Origin: Eubacteriales bacterium SKADARSKE-1
GTDB lineage: Bacteria; Bacillota; Clostridia; Oscillospirales; Acutalibacteraceae
Length of the DNA stretch: 64,000 nucleotides
Direction: 5' to 3'
Assembly (NCBI GenBank): GCA_030920305.1
Contig: JARLUB010000001.1
Span: forward strand, 248,001-312,000
Part shown: positions 27,335 to 37,098 of the stretch, piece after piece
Position numbering within the stretch: the stretch's first letter is position 1
How the letters are laid out: every line of letters begins with the position of its first letter
Notes under the pieces: generated by a model
What the model was told of the DNA's origin: nothing
The model's input: only the letters and a program-made list of their open reading frames with translations
Databases searched by the model: none
Position numbers and translations under genes: made by a program

Positions 27335-27754
27335 GTGAGTAAAGTAAGGCTTAAAGCAGTTTTGTCATTTTTTGTGGCATTAATATTCTTAATAATAACT
27401 TTATGTGTACCATGTTTTGCAGAAAAGGGACAAAACAAAAGACTGAAACATACAGATAGAAAAACATTTTTTTCTTGTAAAACCCAATATGATGTTTTCC
27501 AAAAAATGCTAAGATTTAGAGGAAAAGAAAACAAAAGAATTTTTGTTTGGGCTTATAATAGTATGGTTAGGGCAAGTGGTTTAAAAGAAAAAGTAAAAAA
27601 TGTAAATGTTGACTTTTATGAAGATGATTTACTAGGTGTATGGGCGTTTCTTGGAAGCAAAAAGGCAAATAAGCTTTATTCAGATGATCAATTGTCTTAT
27701 TTGTTCGACTTTATTAATATAGTTGCCGAAGATAGTGATATTACTTTAGAATAA
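27335..27754 (+). CDS. Small secreted protein A1 (unknown family) inside the str operon
   Basis: A 139-residue protein from a GTG start at 27335 behind AGGAGG. It has a signal peptide (hydrophobic residues 8-28, cleavage near CFAEKG). The mature part is about 108 residues, basic and probably helical, with ENKRIFVWAYNSMV, VDFYEDDLLGVWAFLG and LSYLFDFINIVAEDS. The next gene is a clear paralogue. I do not recognise the family. Its place between rpsG and fusA is unusual, and it may be co-transcribed with translation genes. Confidence 0.7.
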   Translation: MSKVRLKAVLSFFVALIFLIITLCVPCFAEKGQNKRLKHTDRKTFFSCKTQYDVFQKMLRFRGKENKRIFVWAYNSMVRASGLKEKVKNVNVDFYEDDLLGVWAFLGSKKANKLYSDDQLSYLFDFINIVAEDSDITLE

Positions 27755-27911
27755 AAGATGACATTATAAAATCAAAACCTGGTTGCCGTAAAACATCCTG
27801 CTTTGTGAATGTATAAAATTATTAAATGCATTATGAGTTTAGCTAAAAATGCAATTCTTTTATACATAATAAAACTTTTAATTAACACGTTTAACATAAA
27901 GGAGGTTAACA

Positions 27912-28319
27912 ATGGCCAAAAGTCTGGTAAAAAGAATTTTATCAGTAACTTTGATTTTTATTTTGTTAGTAATGCCCATATATTCTTTATGTTTTGCAGT
28001 AAAAGACAAAGATTTTGAAAAAAGCTTTAATGATGCAGGTCTTTTAAATCGGGATAACAGTTTTTTATCAGTCAAAAATTCGAAAGTAATTTTTTTAGAT
28101 GAAGAAAGTAAAAGAATATTTATTGACGTTTACAATCATATGATCGTAGTTAAATACCTTAATTACCACACAAAAACTATGGATGATAAATTTTATAAAA
28201 AAGATTTATTAATGGTAAGACGTTTTTTGGCGAAAGGATATTATTATCCACCCGAAGATGTTCCTTATTTAATGAGACTGTTTTTTGAAATTTCGAAAGA
28301 AAGTGGATTTGAAGATTAG
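27912..28319 (+). CDS. Small secreted protein A2, paralogue of A1
   Basis: A 135-residue protein starting at ATG 27912 behind AAGGAGG. It has a signal peptide (hydrophobic residues 9-29, cleavage near LCFAVKD). The mature part matches A1 over ESKRIFIDVYNHMI, KFYKKDLLMVRRFLAKG and PYLMRLFFEISKESG, so the two arose by duplication. No catalytic or binding motif is recognisable. It ends 118 bases before fusA with no terminator between. Confidence 0.72.
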   Translation: MAKSLVKRILSVTLIFILLVMPIYSLCFAVKDKDFEKSFNDAGLLNRDNSFLSVKNSKVIFLDEESKRIFIDVYNHMIVVKYLNYHTKTMDDKFYKKDLLMVRRFLAKGYYYPPEDVPYLMRLFFEISKESGFED

Positions 28320-28437
28320 GATTAAACTTATCAAAAACCAAGTAACCGGTAATGTTAAAAGTAATATAGAATGTAAAAATTACATTGGACTAAAACGCCA
28401 ATGTTTGTAAAAAATATATAGAAAGGAGAAGATAATT

Positions 28438-30519
28438 ATGGCAAGACAAGTTCCACTTAATTTGACCCGTAATATAGGAATAATGGCTCATATTGATGCT
28501 GGCAAAACCACAACAACAGAGCGTATTTTATTTTATACTGGAGTTAATTATAAAATAGGTGAAGTCCATGATGGTGCTGCTACCATGGACTGGATGGAGC
28601 AAGAACAAGAACGTGGAATTACAATTACCTCAGCTGCTACTACTTGTTTTTGGAAAGACCATAGAATTAATATAATTGACACTCCGGGTCACGTTGACTT
28701 TACAGTTGAAGTTGAAAGGTCACTAAGAGTTTTAGATGGTTCTGTTACCGTTCTTTGTGCTAAAGGTGGTGTTGAACCTCAATCTGAAACAGTTTGGCGT
28801 CAGGCCGATAAATATGGCGTTCCTCGTATGGTATATGTTAATAAAATGGATATCATGGGAGCAGATTTTTACAATGTTGTAAAAATGATGAAGGATCGCT
28901 TGAAATGTAATGCGGTGCCAATTCAGCTTCCAATTGGGTCTGAAGATACTTTTAAGGGTATTATCGACCTTGTTGAGATGAAAGCATATATTTATTATGA
29001 TGATCTTGGAAAAGATATAAGAATTGAAGAGATCCCAGAAGATATGAAGGAATTGGCTGAAAAGTATCATACCGAGATGATGGAACATGTTGCTGAACAA
29101 GATGACCATCTTTTTGAGAAGTACTTGGAGGGAGAAACTCTAACTACACTTGAGATTAAAGATTGCATAAGAAAGGCAACACTAGCTAATGCTATGGTTC
29201 CTGTAACTTGCGGAACTTCTTATAAAAATAAGGGAGTTCAAAAGTTACTTGATGCAATAATTGATTATATGCCTTCGCCAATTGATGTTCCTGCAATTAA
29301 AGGTATAAACCCTGAAACCGAAGAGGAAGAGGAAAGGCATTCTTCTGACGAAGATCCATTTTCTGCACTTGCTTTTAAAATTGCTACTGATCCGTTTGTT
29401 GGAAAGCTTTGTTTCTTTAGGGTGTACTCTGGAACAGTTAATGCTGGATCAACAGTTTATAATTCAACTAAAGATAACAATGAAAGATTGGGCAGAATTC
29501 TTCAAATGCACGCAAATCATCGTCAAGATATAGATACAGTTTATGCTGGAGATATTGCTGCAGCGGTCGGGCTTAAAAATACAACCACGGGAGATACTCT
29601 TTGTACAGATAAAAGTCCTATTATCTTAGAGTCAATGGATTTCCCAGAACCAGTTATTAGAGTTGCAATTGAGCCTAAAACTAAGGCAGGCCAAGAAAAA
29701 ATGGGTATAGGTTTAGCTAAGTTAGCCGAAGAAGATCCAACCTTTAAAGCTTATACGGATGAAGAAACAGGCCAAACAATTATAGCTGGTATGGGAGAAC
29801 TTCACCTTGAAATTATTGTAGATAGACTTCTTCGTGAATTTAAAGTTGAAGCAAATGTGGGTAAACCTCAAGTTGCCTATAAGGAAACAATTAGAAAATC
29901 AGCAGATGTTGATGAAAAATATGCAAGACAGTCTGGTGGACGTGGCCAATACGGTCATGTTAAGATTAAAATAGAGCCAAATCCAACTAAAGGTTATGAA
30001 TTTGTTAACAGTATTGTTGGTGGAGCTATTCCAAAAGAGTACATTCCAGCTGTTGATCAGGGGATAAAAGGTGCTATGATGTCTGGCATTTTAGCTGGCT
30101 ATAATGTTGTAGATGTTAAAGTTACACTTTATGATGGATCATACCATGAAGTTGACTCTTCTGAAATGGCGTTTAAGATCGCTGGTTCTATGGCCTTTAA
30201 AGCTGCTATGAGAAAAGCTGATCCGGTACTGTTAGAACCAATAATGAAAGTCTCCGTTACAGTACCTGAAGAGTACATGGGAGATGTCATTGGCGATATT
30301 AATTCTCGTCGTGGAATGATACAGGGAATGGAAGCAATCTCTGGTGCACAAAGAATTAATGCACATGTACCACTGTCTGAAATGTTTGGATACGCAACTG
30401 ATATGAGATCTAAAACTCAAGGACGTGGACAGTATACTATGGAGCCTAGTCATTATGCTGAAGTGCCAAAATCTGTTTCTGAAAACATTATTTCAGCAAG
30501 GACTAAGAAGCCAGAATAA
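28438..30519 (+). CDS. fusA: Elongation factor G
   Basis: A 693-residue EF-G of standard length. The G-domain motifs are [15 protein letters not shown] (P-loop), DTPGHVDF and NKMD. Domain IV ([11 protein letters not shown]) and domain V ([11 protein letters not shown]) are intact. It drives translocation and, with the recycling factor, ribosome splitting. The start has AAAGGAGAAG upstream. tuf follows after 117 bases with its own possible promoter. Confidence 0.97.
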   Translation: MARQVPLNLTRNIGIMAHIDAGKTTTTERILFYTGVNYKIGEVHDGAATMDWMEQEQERGITITSAATTCFWKDHRINIIDTPGHVDFTVEVERSLRVLDGSVTVLCAKGGVEPQSETVWRQADKYGVPRMVYVNKMDIMGADFYNVVKMMKDRLKCNAVPIQLPIGSEDTFKGIIDLVEMKAYIYYDDLGKDIRIEEIPEDMKELAEKYHTEMMEHVAEQDDHLFEKYLEGETLTTLEIKDCIRKATLANAMVPVTCGTSYKNKGVQKLLDAIIDYMPSPIDVPAIKGINPETEEEEERHSSDEDPFSALAFKIATDPFVGKLCFFRVYSGTVNAGSTVYNSTKDNNERLGRILQMHANHRQDIDTVYAGDIAAAVGLKNTTTGDTLCTDKSPIILESMDFPEPVIRVAIEPKTKAGQEKMGIGLAKLAEEDPTFKAYTDEETGQTIIAGMGELHLEIIVDRLLREFKVEANVGKPQVAYKETIRKSADVDEKYARQSGGRGQYGHVKIKIEPNPTKGYEFVNSIVGGAIPKEYIPAVDQGIKGAMMSGILAGYNVVDVKVTLYDGSYHEVDSSEMAFKIAGSMAFKAAMRKADPVLLEPIMKVSVTVPEEYMGDVIGDINSRRGMIQGMEAISGAQRINAHVPLSEMFGYATDMRSKTQGRGQYTMEPSHYAEVPKSVSENIISARTKKPE

Positions 30520-30544
30520 TTTTTTATTTTAAATTTTTAAACTA

Positions 30545-30573
30545 TTGATTTTTTAAAGTTAAATTGATAGAAT
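30545..30573 (+). promoter_or_regulatory. Possible tuf promoter, TTGATT-17-TAGAAT
   Basis: TTGATT (30545-30550) and TAGAAT (30568-30573) are 17 bases apart in the fusA-tuf gap. An extra tuf promoter would fit the high demand for EF-Tu. Confidence 0.5.
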
Positions 30574-30636
30574 GTAAGCATTGGTTTTCAGTTTTTAAAA
30601 TTATTATTTTTGTGTTAACAAAAGGAGGAAAAACTA

Positions 30637-31839
30637 ATGGCAAAAGCTAAATTTGAAAGAAGCAAGCCACACGTAAACATTGGTACAATTGGTCACGTTG
30701 ACCATGGAAAGACTACCTTAACCGCAGCTATTACAAAAGTTTTGAATATTGATGGGGATGCTGATTTTGTAGATTATGCAAATATCGACAAAGCTCCAGA
30801 AGAAAGAGAACGTGGTATTACAATTAACACTGCGCACGTTGAGTATCAAACAGATAAGCGCCACTACGCACACGTTGACTGCCCTGGCCATGCTGACTAT
30901 GTTAAAAACATGATCACAGGTGCTGCACAAATGGATGGAGCTATCTTAGTTGTTTCAGCAGCAGACGGCCCGATGCCACAGACAAGAGAACATATTCTTT
31001 TATCTCGTCAGGTTGGGGTTCCTTACATTGTCGTATTCATGAATAAAGCTGACCAAGTTGACGATGAAGAACTTCTTGATTTAGTAGAAATGGAAATTCG
31101 CGAGCTCTTAAATGAGTATGGATTCCCTGGAGATGATACACCAATTATTAGAGGATCTGCATTAGTTGCATTAGAATCAAAATCTACTGACACAAATGCA
31201 CCAGAATATAAATGTATCCATGATCTCATGAAAGCTGTTGACGATTTTATTCCAACACCTGAAAGAAAAGCAGATCAACCATTTTTAATGCCTGTTGAAG
31301 ATGTCTTTACAATTACAGGACGTGGAACAGTTGCAACTGGTAGAGTTGATCGTGGTCAATTAAAGACCGGTGAAGAAGTAGAAATCGTTGGTTTAACTGA
31401 TGAGCGCAAAAAAGTTGTTGTTACAGGAATTGAAATGTTTAGAAAAATTCTTGATTACGCAGAGGCTGGAGACAATGTTGGAGTTCTCTTGCGTGGTGTT
31501 CAAAGAGATGATATCGAACGCGGTCAAGTTTTGGCAAAACCAGGCACTATTAATCCACATACAAAGTTTAAAGGCCAGGTTTATATTTTAACAAAAGATG
31601 AAGGCGGACGTCATACTCCATTCTTTAACAACTACCGTCCACAGTTCTATTTTAGAACAACAGATGTTACCGGAGTTGTTAATTTACCAGCTGGTACAGA
31701 GATGTGTATGCCTGGTGATAATGTCGATATGGATGTTGAGCTTATTACACCAATTGCAATTGAAGAGGGTCTCAGATTCGCAATTCGTGAAGGTGGACGC
31801 ACGGTTGGGTCTGGTGTAGTTACAGCAATTAATGAATAA
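30637..31839 (+). CDS. tuf: Elongation factor Tu
   Basis: A 400-residue EF-Tu with [34 protein letters not shown] and the guanine-specificity motif NKAD. The C-terminal barrels ([25 protein letters not shown]) are complete. It delivers aminoacyl-tRNA to the ribosome. The ribosome site is AAAGGAGGAAAA. The gene is followed by a strong terminator that closes the str region. Confidence 0.97.
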   Translation: MAKAKFERSKPHVNIGTIGHVDHGKTTLTAAITKVLNIDGDADFVDYANIDKAPEERERGITINTAHVEYQTDKRHYAHVDCPGHADYVKNMITGAAQMDGAILVVSAADGPMPQTREHILLSRQVGVPYIVVFMNKADQVDDEELLDLVEMEIRELLNEYGFPGDDTPIIRGSALVALESKSTDTNAPEYKCIHDLMKAVDDFIPTPERKADQPFLMPVEDVFTITGRGTVATGRVDRGQLKTGEEVEIVGLTDERKKVVVTGIEMFRKILDYAEAGDNVGVLLRGVQRDDIERGQVLAKPGTINPHTKFKGQVYILTKDEGGRHTPFFNNYRPQFYFRTTDVTGVVNLPAGTEMCMPGDNVDMDVELITPIAIEEGLRFAIREGGRTVGSGVVTAINE

Positions 31840-31851
31840 ATCTTAGTTGTT

Positions 31852-31890
31852 AAAAAGGCAATGCAATGTGTATTGCCTTTTTATTTTTTA
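31852..31890 (+). terminator. Terminator after tuf
   Basis: AAAAAGGCAAT (31852-31862) and ATTGCCTTTTT (31872-31882) form an 11-bp perfect stem with a 9-base loop, followed by a T-rich tail. Confidence 0.92.
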
Positions 31891-31946
31891 ACTGGGAAAA
31901 ATTTCATTGTAATATATTAATTTTGTTGATTTAGGAGCGAAGTTAT

Positions 31947-32450
31947 ATGATTAAGTTAAAAAAGACATGTACATTTTTTATAAGTTTATCTATGATGTTT
32001 GCAATAGTTACACCAAACTTTGCTAATGCAATGAAATGGGCAACTGTAGTTCCAAGTATAGTTTTATATGATGCAAATAGTAAAAGACTTATGGAAAATC
32101 AAGGAAGAATAATAGATGAAAATGATGAAGATATAGACTGGCAGTTAGGTGCCGAAGCACTTTCAGCAACATTAAAAATTAATGACAATGTCATTGATGA
32201 GGGCGCGATACCAATTGACTCTTTTAATTTAAATTATGAGTATAATTTTTTTAACGGAGTTTATAAAAAAGGGAAGATTATAGTTAGTACCCCTAGTTTA
32301 GAAAGATGGTTAAGAGAAAATGCCAAGGGTGCTTTGAAAATTTACTCATGTAAAGAGATACAGCTAGAAATTAATACAAAGTTGATTACTAACATTAATG
32401 GTGAATGGAAAAGTTTACCCTGTAGGCTAGCTATGATTGTTATTAGGTAA
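31947..32450 (+). CDS. Secreted protein B1 (unknown family)
   Basis: A 167-residue protein with a signal peptide (residues 1-28, cleavage near NFANAMKW). The mature part is acidic then mixed: IVLYDANSKRLMENQG, DIDWQLGAEALSATLKI, IPIDSFNL, LERWLRENAKGALKIYSCKE and SLPCRLAMIVIR. Two cysteines (in YSCKE and LPCRL) are shared with B2 and could form a disulfide. The pattern suggests beta strands with one helix. I do not recognise the family. It lies just after the tuf terminator. Confidence 0.7.
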   Translation: MIKLKKTCTFFISLSMMFAIVTPNFANAMKWATVVPSIVLYDANSKRLMENQGRIIDENDEDIDWQLGAEALSATLKINDNVIDEGAIPIDSFNLNYEYNFFNGVYKKGKIIVSTPSLERWLRENAKGALKIYSCKEIQLEINTKLITNINGEWKSLPCRLAMIVIR

Positions 32451-32531
32451 ATAATTTTTATTAAAAAATTACTTTTTACCTCAAAATTTGCAATATATAT
32501 TATTTATTAGCATTCAGAGGAGAGAAGATTT

Positions 32532-33068
32532 ATGTTTAATATTAAGAGTAAATTTTTTTTTAAAAAAGCGAGCATGCTCTTGATAAGTTTATCTATAATG
32601 TTTACAATGGTTACGCCAAGTTTTGCATGTGCAATGAAAAGACCACTTATAACTTCAAATATAATTGTGTACGATGTATTCACCAAAAAATTTAAGGAAT
32701 ATACGGGAGAGATATTTGATTATAATGATGAATATGTACAATGGGACTTGGGAACAGAACAAATTTTGGCAACTATAGAAATTGCGAATGGATATATTTA
32801 TAACGTTGAGGTACCGGTTGACTCATTTGATTTTATTTCTAAAAAAAGTAAGGTTACAGGAAAACCTAGAAAAGTGCAGAAAGTAATAATTAACAAAAGT
32901 TTAAAACACTGGTTAAAAGAAAATATGAAAGACCTATTGGACGGTTATTCATGCAAAGAAGCACGAATTGAAATTAGTACGAGAATAAGCGGTAAAGTAG
33001 ATGGAGTGTGGTACAACCTGGAATGCCGGCTAGCAGTAGTTATTATTATAAATACGGAAAATGTTTAA
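32532..33068 (+). CDS. Secreted protein B2, paralogue of B1
   Basis: A 178-residue protein with a signal peptide (cleavage near SFACAMKR). It is collinear with B1: IIVYDVFTKKFKEYTGEI, VQWDLGTEQILATIEI, VPVDSFDF, LKHWLKENMKDLLDGYSCKE and LECRLAVVIII, with the same cysteine pair. It was therefore made by duplication 82 bases from its sister. AGAGGAGAG precedes the ATG at 32532. It ends at a terminator shared with the convergent 843-residue secreted protein gene. Confidence 0.72.
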   Translation: MFNIKSKFFFKKASMLLISLSIMFTMVTPSFACAMKRPLITSNIIVYDVFTKKFKEYTGEIFDYNDEYVQWDLGTEQILATIEIANGYIYNVEVPVDSFDFISKKSKVTGKPRKVQKVIINKSLKHWLKENMKDLLDGYSCKEARIEISTRISGKVDGVWYNLECRLAVVIIINTENV

Positions 33069-33097
33069 TTAATAAAGGATTTTCCATTATAAATTAC

Positions 33098-33138
33098 AAT
33101 AACCCCCAGCAAAAACTGCTGGAGGTTATTATTTTTTT
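33098..33138. terminator. Bidirectional terminator between B2 and the 843-residue protein gene
   Basis: AATAACCCCCAGCA and TGCTGGAGGTTATT pair with one mismatch around a 5-base loop. Seven T residues follow on the plus strand. It lies between convergent genes. Confidence 0.85.
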
Positions 33139-33153
33139 ATAATTTAGAAAGGG

Positions 33154-35685
33154 TTAGCTTTCTTCTACCCCTAAAAATTGTAACGCATTGGCCATACTAT
33201 TACCATAGATACCTATATTGTATGCAGTTGTTTCTAAAGATTCTCCGGAAAATTTTTCAAACAAAGTGTTAATAATTTTTATCATATTTTCTTCGGTTAC
33301 TTCAGATCTATTAATATGTTGAAAAAGAGTGATTATATAAGAACAAACGGTTGCTATATTGCTAATAGTATGATTTCTAATAAATTTCATTAATGCCTGT
33401 TTAACTTTTTCGCTTTTTAGAAAAAGTTCTCTTACGGCTTTTGCCTCAGGAGTTAAGTCTTTTATAGGAACTAGGTCTTTTATCTTAAAAGTTAAACCTA
33501 AGAAAGTTTCATCTTCAGCAGAAAATGTAGGGGGTGCTGTGGCTGCTGCACTTGGCGGCGTAGGAGGCTCAGACTCAGCAAGGAATCCTATATTAATTAT
33601 AAGGTCTTCCACAGTAGGATTGATGTCGGGGTTAGTTATTATAGTATGTGCTGTTTCGATATCTAAACTTTCTATACTTATAACTGTAAAAAGCTTATTA
33701 AGAACTTTTATCAAGTTATTTTTAGCTGTGTTAGATTTATCAAGTCGTCTAAGGGTGGTGATTACATCAACCACAACTTTTTTAATAGTTTCAAGCTTAA
33801 CACCTGGTTTTGCGATTTGATTTGCTAACAAATTTTGAATTTTTTCGTCTTCTAGAATAGTGTTAACGAATAATTGCTCCTCTTCATTTCTAGCAAATTC
33901 AGCATTTATTGCATTAAGTACCTCGTCTAAACTTGGAGATGGTTCAGTAGGTTCAGTAGGTGCTGTAGGTGCAGTACCAATTGCTTCAGGTATAGTTGCT
34001 ACTATGGCTGCTGTTGCTGTAATGGCTGGAAAAACAAGCGCAGTAGGTGTTATTATTCTAATTGCTGCTTCAACTGGTGGCGTTACAGGTGGTTCAGATG
34101 AAGTTGTAGTTGTTGTAGCAGTTGTAACGGCTGCAGTATTTGCTACAGGTTGTTGGTATTCAGGACAATATAATTGTGGTTGCCTTTGGGGAATCGGTCT
34201 TCCATTAGGCATAAGTTGCTGCTGTGGCAACATTGGTGGTGGGATTCTTCCTGCAGTTGATTGTACCACTGGTGGTTGCGGTGGTTTGTATCCTGGAGGA
34301 GGTGGAGGAGATTGGCCACTTAAGATGTTAGGCGTAGGAAACATATTTAGAGTTAGTGGGTTGGCAATCGGAGGAGGTGCTGCTGTATATGGGTGTGGTG
34401 GTTGTTGTCTTACTAACGGTGTGCCATGTGGAATATTTGTTGCGTCTACCAGCCCTATGAGTGGGCTTTGGGGGGGATGAGGCAGCGTTGGTCTAGCTCC
34501 TGGTAAAGTTACCGACTCGAACTTTGATGCATCTGGCGGCGCCGCAGCACTTAAACTGGCTACCAAATTGTCTTGATTTGGTGATGTTCCTTCTGTTCCT
34601 CCTTTTTGTTGTTTTCCCCATCTTTGGAGGTCGTCTTCTGTTACACTTTTTTCTTTGCCTGGGTTATTATCTCTGCTACGATTTGGGCGTCTTGAATTGA
34701 GGCACTTCTTCGCAGCTACTACTCCACCGGTGGTTCCTCCTCCTAGTCCTAGTGCTGCGAGAATCTTGTTCTTGATTCCTGCAAAAAAACCAGTTGACTC
34801 TTCTGCATTTACCGGTGTTTTTTCAGTTTCTTTCGAATTACCCTCCGAATCTTGGTTTTTGGTTTCAACTTGCTCTGGAGTGTGTTCTTCCTCTGAAGTT
34901 TGGCCTTCGGTTTTAACCGGCTCTGCAGGGGTTTCTTCAGACTTTTTTAAATTAGTAGAGGTTGTATTTTCACCGTCTTCTTGAGTTGGGGTTGAGAGGA
35001 TTGTTATTTGATTTTCTGAATTTAGATTTTCATCATCTATTGGGCATTGGCCTTCTTCTTCAATCTCAACAGAAAATGGAGATTCGCTTTCAGATGAATT
35101 GTCTACATCTTTTTGCTCAGAGAAACATACATCACTTTCTGCATCCTCAACTTGTTTCCCCTCGAGTGTGTCTGTAGGGTGGGTAGCGTTCTCATTATCC
35201 ATTTGGTTAATTGGGAATTCAACAATTTCACCCGACTTGTCTACAGTAAATTCAAGCAGGTTTTCGCTTTTTGTATTGCTTTCTGAACCTTCTACAAGTT
35301 CAGATTTGCTTTCCCCCGAACTGACTGAATCAATAGAGCCTTGGATGTCCTCTGAGCTGCTTTTGATATCTTTAGGATTAGCTACTAAATATTTGTTTCC
35401 AAAATAAAAGGCTGTCGCAGTTGCGGCAGCTGCCAAAGCTACATATGCAACTTTTAAAATCGCACTCTTATTTCTTTGCCAAAAAGATTTTACCTCTAAT
35501 TTTGTTATGTTATCTTTAAGCTTATCTATGGCTTCGTCTATTTCTACTTTAACATTGCCAACTTCAGAAAGTGTTTCTGTAGTGGCTGAAGTTTTTGCTT
35601 CAGACTCATCAGCAAAAGTTGAAATAGTTCCTATTGAACTAATTGACATAGTTAAAATCAAAATGCTTGATAATACCTTTTTCAT
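33154..35685 (-). CDS. Large secreted, membrane-anchored FWQ-family protein 1
   Basis: An 843-residue protein. Residues 1-25 are a signal peptide; Phe-Trp-Gln at 68-70 precedes a hydrophobic segment (75-98). Then come an acidic Ser/Glu-rich stretch, a Gly-rich hydrophobic patch (FFAGIKNKILAALGLGGG) and a long Pro/Gln-rich linker (about 370-590). The end holds two copies of a helical repeat of about 90 residues (roughly 600-710 and 725-840). It shares its signal peptide, FWQ segment and an acidic block with the genes at 41856 and, in part, 63368. No known enzymatic domain is seen; a surface-exposed binding protein is a guess. Start ATG 35685 has AAGGAGA. Confidence 0.75.
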   Translation of the reverse strand: MKKVLSSILILTMSISSIGTISTFADESEAKTSATTETLSEVGNVKVEIDEAIDKLKDNITKLEVKSFWQRNKSAILKVAYVALAAAATATAFYFGNKYLVANPKDIKSSSEDIQGSIDSVSSGESKSELVEGSESNTKSENLLEFTVDKSGEIVEFPINQMDNENATHPTDTLEGKQVEDAESDVCFSEQKDVDNSSESESPFSVEIEEEGQCPIDDENLNSENQITILSTPTQEDGENTTSTNLKKSEETPAEPVKTEGQTSEEEHTPEQVETKNQDSEGNSKETEKTPVNAEESTGFFAGIKNKILAALGLGGGTTGGVVAAKKCLNSRRPNRSRDNNPGKEKSVTEDDLQRWGKQQKGGTEGTSPNQDNLVASLSAAAPPDASKFESVTLPGARPTLPHPPQSPLIGLVDATNIPHGTPLVRQQPPHPYTAAPPPIANPLTLNMFPTPNILSGQSPPPPPGYKPPQPPVVQSTAGRIPPPMLPQQQLMPNGRPIPQRQPQLYCPEYQQPVANTAAVTTATTTTTSSEPPVTPPVEAAIRIITPTALVFPAITATAAIVATIPEAIGTAPTAPTEPTEPSPSLDEVLNAINAEFARNEEEQLFVNTILEDEKIQNLLANQIAKPGVKLETIKKVVVDVITTLRRLDKSNTAKNNLIKVLNKLFTVISIESLDIETAHTIITNPDINPTVEDLIINIGFLAESEPPTPPSAAATAPPTFSAEDETFLGLTFKIKDLVPIKDLTPEAKAVRELFLKSEKVKQALMKFIRNHTISNIATVCSYIITLFQHINRSEVTEENMIKIINTLFEKFSGESLETTAYNIGIYGNSMANALQFLGVEES

Positions 35686-35713
35686 CTAATTTCTCCTTCA
35701 CATAATGTATTGT

Positions 35714-35781
35714 TATTAATTTTATCATAAAAGTGGCTATTAGTATTTCTAAATTAGAATTATCAAGCAGATTCTCCTTAT
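35714..35781 (-). promoter_or_regulatory. Conserved promoter block of FWQ protein 1
   Basis: This 68-base block matches the block before FWQ protein 2 at about 58 of 68 positions by eye. It contains the palindrome ATTCTAATTTAGAAAT (35745-35760 on the plus strand as its complement) and a -10-like TATGAT (35724-35729). The palindrome falls about where a -35 would lie, as expected for a repressor or activator site. Confidence 0.65.
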
Positions 35782-35790
35782 ATCACGTTT

Positions 35791-35819
35791 TCATAAAAAA
35801 AATGACTATTTTTTTATGA
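35791..35819. repeat. AT-rich inverted repeat upstream of the FWQ1 promoter
   Basis: TCATAAAAAAA (35791-35801) and TTTTTTTATGA (35809-35819) are perfect 11-base arms. A similar A/T palindrome lies at the same distance (about 24 bases) from the promoter block of FWQ protein 2. The rest of the 35.69-35.99 kb gap shows nothing further. Confidence 0.5.
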
Positions 35820-35988
35820 ATTATTACTAAATTATAGTTTTTGCTTTTTACTTTCTTAATGTTTGAAAAATCACCTAACGAGCTCATGTTTCCTTATATT
35901 CTTGACTTTTAAAAAAATAAGTTTATTATAATAGTTAATGCTGGGTAATTTAATATAAAGTGAAAATAAATACAACTCGGAGGATGGT

Positions 35989-37098
35989 TTGAAAAGGGAA
36001 GAAAATACTGATGAGTTTAAAAAAAATATAGACTGTAATGATGAATTAAAAAGCAAAGAACAAAATGAACCCCTCCCCCAAAAAAAGAGGAAAGTCATTG
36101 CAAAGGTACTTTTAATTTTATTTTTAGTTGCTTTGTTTGCATACTTATGCTTTTCCGATAATGGTCTTATTGAATTTTTACAGAACCCATCAAAAATTGA
36201 TATAGGCTGGCTGATAATGGCTTTTTTTTGCCAAATTATAAATATTGCCATTGATGCTATTTTAGTATATAAATTCATTAATACAGATAAAAAAATTAAA
36301 TTAAGTCAATCTATAACCTGTAGTTTAATTGGTCAATTTTTTAGTGCTATAACCCCTAGCGCTACAGGTGGGCAACCTATGCAGGTATATGCTATGTCAA
36401 AAAGAGGAATTGCTGCTGGAACCACAACCTCTGCTCTAACGCAAAAATTTGTAGTTTTTCAAACCTCTTTAATAGGCTATTGTATTTTAGCAATTTTACT
36501 TCGAATAGATTATTTTAATAGCTTAAATAAAATAGTTTATTCTCTGCTTATTATTGGTTTTCTTTCGCAAGCATTAATTGCTCTGGGGCTTATTATTGTT
36601 TCTTTCAATAAAAAAATAACAAATAAATTTATTTCAATTATTATAAACTTTTTTAAAAAATTTAAAATTTTTAAAAAGCATGAGGAAAAAATAGAAAAAT
36701 TTCAACAGCAGGTTGAAATTTTTTATCAAGGGAATCAAAGATTATATAAAAACAAATACTTGGTATTGGAAACTTATGTCTTAACTGCTATACAATTAAC
36801 TGCTACATTTATAATACCATACTGTGTATATCGTTCTTTTGGTTTTTCTGGCGAACGAGCATCTGATATGATAAGTGCCCAGGCCTTTATAACAATGGCA
36901 GCTTCTCTTTTCCCTGTTCCTGGTGCTTCTGGTGCTACAGAAGGTGCAAGTTCTATTTTCTTAAGTCCATTTTTTGATGAAACTTCTATAAAATCGGCTG
37001 TTGTTTTAACTCGTTTAATCACATATTATTTTACAATTATCATATCAGCACCTATTAGCCTGTGGTGGCGCAGAGCTGCAAAAAAAGTCAGCAACTAA
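35989..37098 (+). CDS. Flippase-like integral membrane protein (LPG synthase TM / UPF0104 family)
   Basis: A 369-residue protein with a charged N-terminal tail of about 35 residues, then roughly eight membrane segments. Landmarks are QFFSAITPSATGGQPMQVYA and LFPVPGASGATEGASSIFL, typical of the lysylphosphatidylglycerol-synthase transmembrane (UPF0104) family. It lacks the C-terminal aminoacyl-transfer domain, so it is not a complete MprF; a lipid-translocation role is inferred from the family. The TTG start at 35989 is preceded by GGAGG. It overlaps the convergent glnN gene by four bases. Confidence 0.8.
   Translation: MKREENTDEFKKNIDCNDELKSKEQNEPLPQKKRKVIAKVLLILFLVALFAYLCFSDNGLIEFLQNPSKIDIGWLIMAFFCQIINIAIDAILVYKFINTDKKIKLSQSITCSLIGQFFSAITPSATGGQPMQVYAMSKRGIAAGTTTSALTQKFVVFQTSLIGYCILAILLRIDYFNSLNKIVYSLLIIGFLSQALIALGLIIVSFNKKITNKFISIIINFFKKFKIFKKHEEKIEKFQQQVEIFYQGNQRLYKNKYLVLETYVLTAIQLTATFIIPYCVYRSFGFSGERASDMISAQAFITMAASLFPVPGASGATEGASSIFLSPFFDETSIKSAVVLTRLITYYFTIIISAPISLWWRRAAKKVSN

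Noticed and set aside
28732..29109. A 125-codon minus-strand frame inside fusA
   Set aside because: Shadow of a highly conserved gene on the other strand; no ribosome site or recognisable protein.
33860..34480. A 206-codon plus-strand frame rich in Gly, Val and Cys
   Set aside because: It is the antisense of the proline- and threonine-rich linker of the 843-residue secreted protein, has no ribosome site, and its composition is explained by the complementary codons.
35989..37098. Membrane protein as MprF (lysyl-phosphatidylglycerol synthase)
   Set aside because: It has only the transmembrane flippase-like part; the soluble aminoacyl-transferase domain is missing.
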